NCBI GenBank assembly: GCA_002400445.1
Contig: DGQO01000161.1
Span: 11,313-22,404 of the forward strand
Length of the DNA: 11,092 nucleotides
Direction: 5' to 3'
Origin: Chitinophagaceae bacterium UBA4412
GTDB taxonomy: Bacteria > Bacteroidota > Bacteroidia > Chitinophagales > Chitinophagaceae
In this document: positions 7,104 through 11,092 of the stretch, piece by piece
Layout: each line of letters starts with the position of its first letter
How positions within the stretch are numbered: position 1 is the stretch's first letter
Position numbers and translations under genes: made by a program
Notes under the pieces: model-generated
Database searches by the model: none
Told to the model about the DNA's origin: nothing
The model's input: the letters and a program-made list of their open reading frames with translations, nothing else

Positions 7104-8359
7104 GCGTTATTATTGTTGAGTGAACTTTTTTGTTTTACAGGAAGTACTATTGAGAATGTGGCTCCGTTATCTTCAAGGCTTCGTGCACCTATGAGGCCGT
7201 GGTGCTTTTCTACAATCTTTTTTACAATGGCCAGGCCAATGCCGGTGCCTTCATAATCGCTGCGGCCATGCAAGCGTTGAAAGATGGTAAAGATCTTATC
7301 TAAATAGGCTTCATCAAATCCGATTCCATCATCCTTCACATGAATTCGTACAAAGGGCCCCGTTTTGAGTGGCGCAGCTTCCATGGATAAACGCCCCAGG
7401 AACTCTGCCCAAATCTCAATAGTAGGCATTGTATTTTTCTTAGAAAACTTAATTGCGTTTGAAATCATATTTTGGAAGAGCTGCCGCATTTGGCCCGGTA
7501 TGGCATCAATACTTGGAAGGGGCTGCACCAACACCACAGCATTACTTTCATCCACCATTACTTCCAGGTCTGCCAGTGTAGAGGCTACAATCTCGTTGAG
7601 ATCCACAGTTTCAAAAGGGGTATCTGCACTTAGTTTGGAATAGTTCAACAGATCATTGATCAGCGTGCGCATACGCTCTGCAGATGCAATTACTTTCTGC
7701 ATATCCCGGTGCGCCTCTGGCATTTTTTCCAAATATTTGTCATCGAGTATCCTGCAGAAGGTGATGATCTTGCGCACGGGTTCCTGCAAGTCGTGGGAAG
7801 CGAGGGAAACATATTGTGCCAGTTCAGCATTTCTATTTTCCAATCCCTGGTTTAACAGCAATAATTCTTTGGTACGGGCTTCTACGGTTTCTTCCAGGGA
7901 GAGATTTAATCTTTCCAGTTCGTGCTGTGCTTTTTTCCTTATTTCTGCTTCGTTGCGAAGCACTTCCTGTATCATTTTCAAATCCCGTTGTTGTTCATAC
8001 AAGCGATTAAAAGTTTTCACTTTTAATAACAACAATTCCGGGTCAAAAGGTTTGGTTACATATTCTACGCCGCCAGATTTATACCCTTTCGCTATAAAAC
8101 GCTTATCGATGTTTACTGCTGTAAGAAAAATGATGGGAATATCTCTCGTTTTGCTAAGGCTACCAATTGCTTCGGCCACTTCATAACCGTCCATACCGGG
8201 CATCTGCACATCAAGAATGATGAGTTCGTAATCCTGCTTTAATACTTTTTTCAGTGCTTCTTCGCCAGACGGCGCTGTATCTGTTTCATACCCGTGTATC
8301 TGCAACAGAGATTTGAGCGAAAAAAGATTCTCGGGCTTATCGTCTACAAGTAGAATCAT
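7100..8359 (-). CDS. Receiver-histidine kinase (REC-HisKA-HATPase), phytochrome-kinase-like core
   Basis: This 419-residue protein has no membrane segment. An N-terminal receiver (1-120) carries D6/D7 in LLVDDKPENLF, phospho-acceptor D50 in IILDVQMPGMDG, T80 in FLTA and K103 in VTKPFDPELL. A coiled coil (about 121-178) leads to the HisKA helix with H189 in ASHDLQEPVRKI, a form typical of phytochrome-like kinases. The ATPase domain has the N-box NMISNAIKF (297-305), DDGIGF (343-348) and GTGIGLAIVKK (371-381). The receiver fused before the kinase suggests phosphorylation-controlled kinase activity in the cytoplasm. The gene lies 28 bases after the stop of the upstream response regulator gene and overlaps the hybrid kinase start by 4 bases (ATGA), so translation is probably coupled. 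An asparagine-rich tail ends the protein. The likely partner is the adjacent single-domain regulator, but cross-talk with the hybrid kinase is possible. Confidence 0.95.
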   Translation of the reverse strand: MILLVDDKPENLFSLKSLLQIHGYETDTAPSGEEALKKVLKQDYELIILDVQMPGMDGYEVAEAIGSLSKTRDIPIIFLTAVNIDKRFIAKGYKSGGVEYVTKPFDPELLLLKVKTFNRLYEQQRDLKMIQEVLRNEAEIRKKAQHELERLNLSLEETVEARTKELLLLNQGLENRNAELAQYVSLASHDLQEPVRKIITFCRILDDKYLEKMPEAHRDMQKVIASAERMRTLINDLLNYSKLSADTPFETVDLNEIVASTLADLEVMVDESNAVVLVQPLPSIDAIPGQMRQLFQNMISNAIKFSKKNTMPTIEIWAEFLGRLSMEAAPLKTGPFVRIHVKDDGIGFDEAYLDKIFTIFQRLHGRSDYEGTGIGLAIVKKIVEKHHGLIGARSLEDNGATFSIVLPVKQKSSLNNNNA

Positions 8360-8387
8360 TCGTTTACTTACAATACCTGGCTACTGG

Positions 8388-8843
8388 CTAACATACAATA
8401 AAAGTGTTAGCTGTATTGCTCAGTTGCCTGATTGTTTTTTCCAGGGCATGAGGAATACTTTGAGAAATAGATTTGAGTATACTCTGCAAATCATTGAGGC
8501 TCGATGGTTTTGTTATGTAACAAAGCGCTCCACTCATCATTGCTTCTTCAATATCTGAAGACTGGGAGGAAGTGGTGTACATGATCACCGGAATCTTGTG
8601 CAGGCTTTGATCTTTCTTTATTTCCCGCAAAGATTCCTTGCCATTCATAATGGGCATATTGATATCCATAAAAATCACCTGGGGCAAATGATCTCCACAT
8701 TCCCGGAGCACTTTGAGCGCTTCCTTTCCATTGGTGGCTGTTTGCAATTGAATGGAGGCATCCACTTGTGTGAGCACTTCTTTAAACAATAAAATATCAT
8801 CTGGATCATCGTCCACTAATAAAAAACTGATCGGTTTGATCAT
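8388..8843 (-). CDS. Single-domain response regulator, first gene of the signalling operon
   Basis: This 151-residue protein is a Rcp1-like receiver: acidic cluster D11-D13 in LLVDDDPDDILLF, phospho-acceptor D60 in FMDINMPIMNG, T90 in IMYTTSS, and K112 in ITKPSSL. A C-terminal extension of about 35 residues (ISQSIPHALEKTIRQLSNTA) adds a helix but no recognisable output domain. I chose ATG 8843, which gives the usual short lead into beta-1. An upstream ATG at 8888 would add 15 residues (EIVLKILLFKTKF) from an A/T-rich leader and is less likely. Its downstream neighbour, 28 bases away, is a kinase with a phytochrome-type HisKA domain, so a kinase-regulator pair like Cph1/Rcp1 is a reasonable inference. 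The protein is likely a phosphate shuttle or a protein-contact effector. Confidence 0.92.
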   Translation of the reverse strand: MIKPISFLLVDDDPDDILLFKEVLTQVDASIQLQTATNGKEALKVLRECGDHLPQVIFMDINMPIMNGKESLREIKKDQSLHKIPVIMYTTSSQSSDIEEAMMSGALCYITKPSSLNDLQSILKSISQSIPHALEKTIRQLSNTANTFIVC

Positions 8844-9040
8844 CACAAATTTTGTTTTAAATAAAAGAATTTTTAAGACGATTTCCACACCGGCTATTGT
8901 GTAACAACAAACCAGGGAAACGGGTTTATGCTAAAGTACAAATATTTTGTGGGGAGAGAAGGAGTACTGGTCATTTTCCTGTGCACAAATGATTGTAAAG
9001 CAGTTACATAATACCGGATCATGCTCCATAAAGCTAAAAC
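8844..9040. other. Intergenic region before the signalling operon
   Basis: These 197 bases should contain the operon promoter on the minus strand. The best -7 candidate is AATATTTG (complement of 8939-8946), one mismatch from TAnnTTTG but lacking a -33 partner. It lies within the inverted repeat ACAAA-TAT-TTTGT at 8938-8950, a possible small operator. A short hairpin TGTAA-CTGCT-TTACA (complement of 8994-9008) follows the PAS kinase gene but has no T-run, so it is not called as a terminator. No gene is supported here. Confidence 0.4.
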
Positions 9041-10459
9041 TTAATAGTGAAATTCTGCATATATCCGGCAGCCCTTACCGGGTGCTGACGTAATTTCCAG
9101 TTTACCATTGTAAGCTTCTGCCCGGTAAGCCATATTGGTAAAACCGATACCCTTAGATACGTCTTGCGGGTTAAACCCTTTTCCATTGTCCGCCATTTCC
9201 AGGGTAATCAGGCCATCATTCTGTATCAAAGCAATACCAAGGCGCCTGGCATTTGCGTATTTTATCACATTGGTCACCTGCTCCTGCACGATGCGATAGA
9301 TATTAATTTTCATATTCTCCGGCAGAGATTTTTCGTTTATTTCTACGTCGATTTCCGCCTGCGTTCCGGCAAGTTTCAGGTTAAGTGCAAAAGATTCAAT
9401 GGCATCCTTTAAACTGATGTTCTCCATTGCCGGTGCCACGAGGTTTGCAGACAGCTTTCTAATTTCATCATTGGCTTTAGACAGTATCTGGATACCGGTA
9501 TCCAAAAGTTCCTGATCACGGGTAGAAGAAACGGTAATATTGCGGAGATACAAGCCCGCAGCCACGAGCAATTGATTAATATTATCGTGAAGTTCCCTGC
9601 CAATGGCAGCACGGCTCTGCTCCTGTGCTTCCACAATATATTTTTGTTTATTCAGTTTTTCCTTAGCCAACTCGCCTTCCATTTTTACCCGGTAAGTAAC
9701 ATCATGCACCGTAATAAGATATCCGGGAGCTCCTTTATAGGTTAGTTCCCGCACAAAAACTTCTACGATCATCTCGCTACCATTTTTCTTCCAATGCTTA
9801 CGCAGGTTCCGGTCTGCAGGATATGCTGCTGAGGCAAAATGAGTTTGAAACTCTTCCTTATTTCCAGTTCTGCGGATATCAAAAACATCAAGCTTTAAAA
9901 ACTCTTCCCTGCTATAGCCATATACTACTGTGGCCGTTTGATTCACTTCCATAAATTTTCCTGTTGCCTTTTCTGCAATTACGATGGCAAATGGACTGTT
10001 GTTGAAAAGACTTCGGTACAACGTAAGCGGCTCTAACAGGAAATCATGAGCAAGATTGTCCGGTAATTTTTTTTGCCCCCTGATGAGATTGCGGATAGAA
10101 AGAAATTGGAAAATTTTACCTGCAGCATTAAATACAGGCGTGATTAGGGCATCTTCCCAGTAGAAGCTGCCATCCTTGGCTTTGTTTTTTATTTCACCAT
10201 GCCAGTTGCGACCCGATATAATCGTTTGCCACATTTGAGCAAAAAACTCCGATGAATGAAAGCCGCTGTTTAGAACGCTATGGTTTTTGCCAACCAGCTC
10301 TTCAACAAGGTATTTACTTACTGCTACAAAAGTTTCATTCACATAAAGGATACAACCGCTTAAATCTGTGATAGATATTATGGAAGTATCATTGATGGCC
10401 GCCTGGCAGGCGGCGAATTGCGGCGGGAGTGCCTTGGGAAATTTTTGACTTGAAGACAT
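9041..10459 (-). CDS. PAS-PAS sensor histidine kinase of the NarL/HisKA_3 class
   Basis: This 472-residue protein has no membrane segment or signal peptide, so it is a cytoplasmic sensor. PAS1 (about 15-125) contains DLSGCILYVNETF and the Aer-like run from GKNHSVLNSGFHS to KDGSFYWEDALITP. PAS2 (about 145-260) contains NSPFAIVI and ends YLITVHDVTYR, where a C-terminal PAC segment is expected. A short coiled coil (about 258-285) leads to the HisKA_3 dimerisation domain with H291 in GRELHDNINQLL. The ATPase domain shows EQVTNVIKYA with N397, DNGKGF (424-429) and GIGFTNMAYRAEAYNGKLEI. Kinases of this class normally pair with LuxR-type DNA-binding regulators, yet the next gene downstream encodes a bare receiver and none of the window's regulators has a DNA-binding domain. 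A separate candidate promoter at 10497-10528 suggests its own transcript. The ligand or cofactor of the PAS domains cannot be told from sequence. Confidence 0.93.
   Translation of the reverse strand: MSSSQKFPKALPPQFAACQAAINDTSIISITDLSGCILYVNETFVAVSKYLVEELVGKNHSVLNSGFHSSEFFAQMWQTIISGRNWHGEIKNKAKDGSFYWEDALITPVFNAAGKIFQFLSIRNLIRGQKKLPDNLAHDFLLEPLTLYRSLFNNSPFAIVIAEKATGKFMEVNQTATVVYGYSREEFLKLDVFDIRRTGNKEEFQTHFASAAYPADRNLRKHWKKNGSEMIVEVFVRELTYKGAPGYLITVHDVTYRVKMEGELAKEKLNKQKYIVEAQEQSRAAIGRELHDNINQLLVAAGLYLRNITVSSTRDQELLDTGIQILSKANDEIRKLSANLVAPAMENISLKDAIESFALNLKLAGTQAEIDVEINEKSLPENMKINIYRIVQEQVTNVIKYANARRLGIALIQNDGLITLEMADNGKGFNPQDVSKGIGFTNMAYRAEAYNGKLEITSAPGKGCRIYAEFHY
10398..10414 (-). repeat. 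GC-rich inverted repeat early in the PAS kinase gene
   Basis: The arms GCCGCCT (10398-10404) and AGGCGGC (10408-10414) pair perfectly over 7 bases around a 3-base loop. In the mRNA the hairpin covers codons 16-21, an Ala-Ala-Cys-Gln-Ala-Ala stretch. It is markedly GC-rich against its surroundings and would be the most stable local structure near this start codon. It may be chance, driven by alanine codons. Confidence 0.5.
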
Positions 10460-10496
10460 ATGGGGAAAAAGTAGAAAGCTGAAAATTACTGCTGGT

Positions 10497-10528
10497 AAAA
10501 ATTAGAACAATTCTCAGGTTTGTACAAA
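10497..10528 (-). promoter_or_regulatory. Candidate Bacteroidota-type promoter for the PAS kinase gene
   Basis: On the minus strand a -33 TTTG (complement of 10525-10528) is followed after 20 bases by TAATTTTT (complement of 10497-10504), a 7-of-8 match to TAnnTTTG. Both the spacing and the position, about 37 bases before the ATG at 10459, fit a Bacteroidota housekeeping-sigma promoter with a leader of about 30 bases. Support is by motif only. Confidence 0.45.
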
Positions 10529-10573
10529 AAAATAATCCTGAAGGCAAATTTTAATTGATAAAGCCACATGATA

Positions 10574-11092
10574 TCATTTCAAAAACCGGTAGGTCCACTT
10601 CACTAAAAAAATATTGCGTGGCTGCCCGGTGAGTACATTGTTGAACAGGCTTCCCGTAAATGGCGTTACGAGTTCATTGCCCACATCTGGTGTATTGGCC
10701 TGGCTCCACACGAGATATAATTCACTGCCCGGCTTATACTCCCAGCGGGCCACCAGGTTACTTCTGAATTGCACAAAATTAAAATCGGGTTTATTAAAAC
10801 TGTAATCAGCAGTACCATCATTGTTTTCATCAATAAAATATTGATGGTCATTTGAACTCAATTGAGCAGCACTGAAGCTTTGGAAGCGATCATCATAATT
10901 TTTTGCCATGGCGTTTATTACCCAACTGTAGTTACTGTACAATGGCCGGGTAATGTAAGGCTGCCCATAATATTGGACGGTGAGATCGGGAGTGATATTG
11001 TAATTTGCTTCAAGCACAAAACGAAGTGTTTGTTGTTTTACAGAAGCTACGATGCTCCGCGGCTTATCCTGGTATTTTACGTTTTCTACGAA
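10574..11092 (-). CDS. DUF5916-like outer-membrane-type protein (partial, N-terminus beyond right edge)
   Basis: The frame is open from the right edge to a TGA at 10574, giving the last 172 residues of a larger protein. A GTG at 11017 lies within the continuous frame and is not the real start. The sequence reads as alternating beta-strands: LRFVLEANYNITPDLTVQYYGQPYI, then NFVQFRSNLVARWEYKPGSELYLVWSQ, and a final strand NIFLVKWTYRFLK with aromatic residues near the end. The motif RWEYKPGSELYLVWSQ strongly recalls the C-terminal region of DUF5916 proteins, which are large exported Bacteroidota proteins often annotated with an N-terminal carbohydrate-binding family 9-like domain. A beta-barrel in the outer membrane is plausible; the function is not established. 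The stop codon lies within a palindrome (ATGATATCAT, 10568-10577), and 114 bases separate it from the PAS kinase gene on the same strand. Confidence 0.75.
   Translation of the reverse strand, partial: FVENVKYQDKPRSIVASVKQQTLRFVLEANYNITPDLTVQYYGQPYITRPLYSNYSWVINAMAKNYDDRFQSFSAAQLSSNDHQYFIDENNDGTADYSFNKPDFNFVQFRSNLVARWEYKPGSELYLVWSQANTPDVGNELVTPFTGSLFNNVLTGQPRNIFLVKWTYRFLK

Larger units (their letters stand above)
1730..8843 (-). other. Predicted six-gene signalling and methylation operon
   Basis: Six minus-strand genes follow one another with gaps of 28, -4, 11, 9 and -19 bases: response regulator, receiver-kinase, hybrid kinase, response regulator, cheR, cheB. The two overlaps point to translational coupling, and no terminator-like structure was seen between the genes. 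The operon is probably expressed as one transcript from the 8844-9040 region. It holds two kinase cores and six receiver domains, together with a complete methylation/demethylation enzyme pair. Confidence 0.75.

Noticed and set aside
7656..8186. Plus-strand open frame of 176 codons
   Set aside because: It lies wholly antisense to the receiver-kinase gene, has the Ser/Arg-rich composition of a shadow frame, and shows no recognisable domain.
8928..9011. Plus-strand small open frame of 27 codons in the intergenic region
   Set aside because: A 27-residue frame is expected by chance, and no promoter or conserved motif supports it.
10666..10851. Minus-strand 61-codon open frame inside the DUF5916-like gene
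   Set aside because: It is in a different frame of the same strand as a continuous beta-strand-rich coding frame, and has no family resemblance.
1..11092. CRISPR arrays, tRNA/rRNA genes, insertion sequences, phage or defence genes
   Set aside because: No regularly spaced repeats, cloverleaf-like RNA genes, transposase motifs or terminal inverted repeats were seen; the window is ordinary signalling genes.

Overview
The window looks like part of a Bacteroidota chromosome, probably near the Chitinophagaceae (inference). It is moderately AT-rich. Starts are preceded by A/T-rich leaders rather than clear Shine-Dalgarno sequences, and two candidate promoters resemble the Bacteroidota -33 TTTG / -7 TAnnTTTG type. 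The content also fits: a FecI-like ECF sigma factor, a DUF5916-like outer-membrane-type protein and CHASE3/HAMP/GAF hybrid kinases.

Layout from left to right. (1) 1-449, minus: N-terminal part of an ECF sigma factor that runs off the left edge. (2) 513-1010, plus: a small secreted protein of unknown function, divergent from the sigma gene. (3) 1304-1726, plus: a stand-alone receiver protein, converging on the next block with only 3 bases between stop codons. (4) 1730-8843, minus: a tightly packed six-gene signalling operon. In transcription order it encodes a single-domain response regulator, a receiver-histidine kinase, a 1201-residue CHASE3-HAMP-GAF hybrid kinase with three C-terminal receivers, a second single-domain response regulator, CheR and a catalytic-domain-only CheB. 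Gaps are 28, -4, 11, 9 and -19 bases. (5) 9041-10459, minus: a soluble PAS-PAS kinase of the NarL/HisKA_3 class with its own candidate promoter. (6) 10574-11092, minus: the C-terminal end of a DUF5916-like protein that runs off the right edge.

How the parts may work together (inference). The operon holds sensing, phosphotransfer and methylation enzymes, but the window has no methyl-accepting chemotaxis protein, CheA, CheW, HPt protein or DNA-binding response regulator. The window encodes seven receiver domains and three kinase cores. CheR and CheB encoded directly behind a membrane hybrid kinase with a long glutamate/glutamine-rich coiled coil suggest that reversible methylation may tune that kinase, or a receptor encoded elsewhere. 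The second hybrid-kinase receiver has an altered active site, and the third is closely similar to the stand-alone regulator encoded next to it, which looks like a local duplication.

The two edge genes are incomplete, and the operon's promoter could not be located with confidence.
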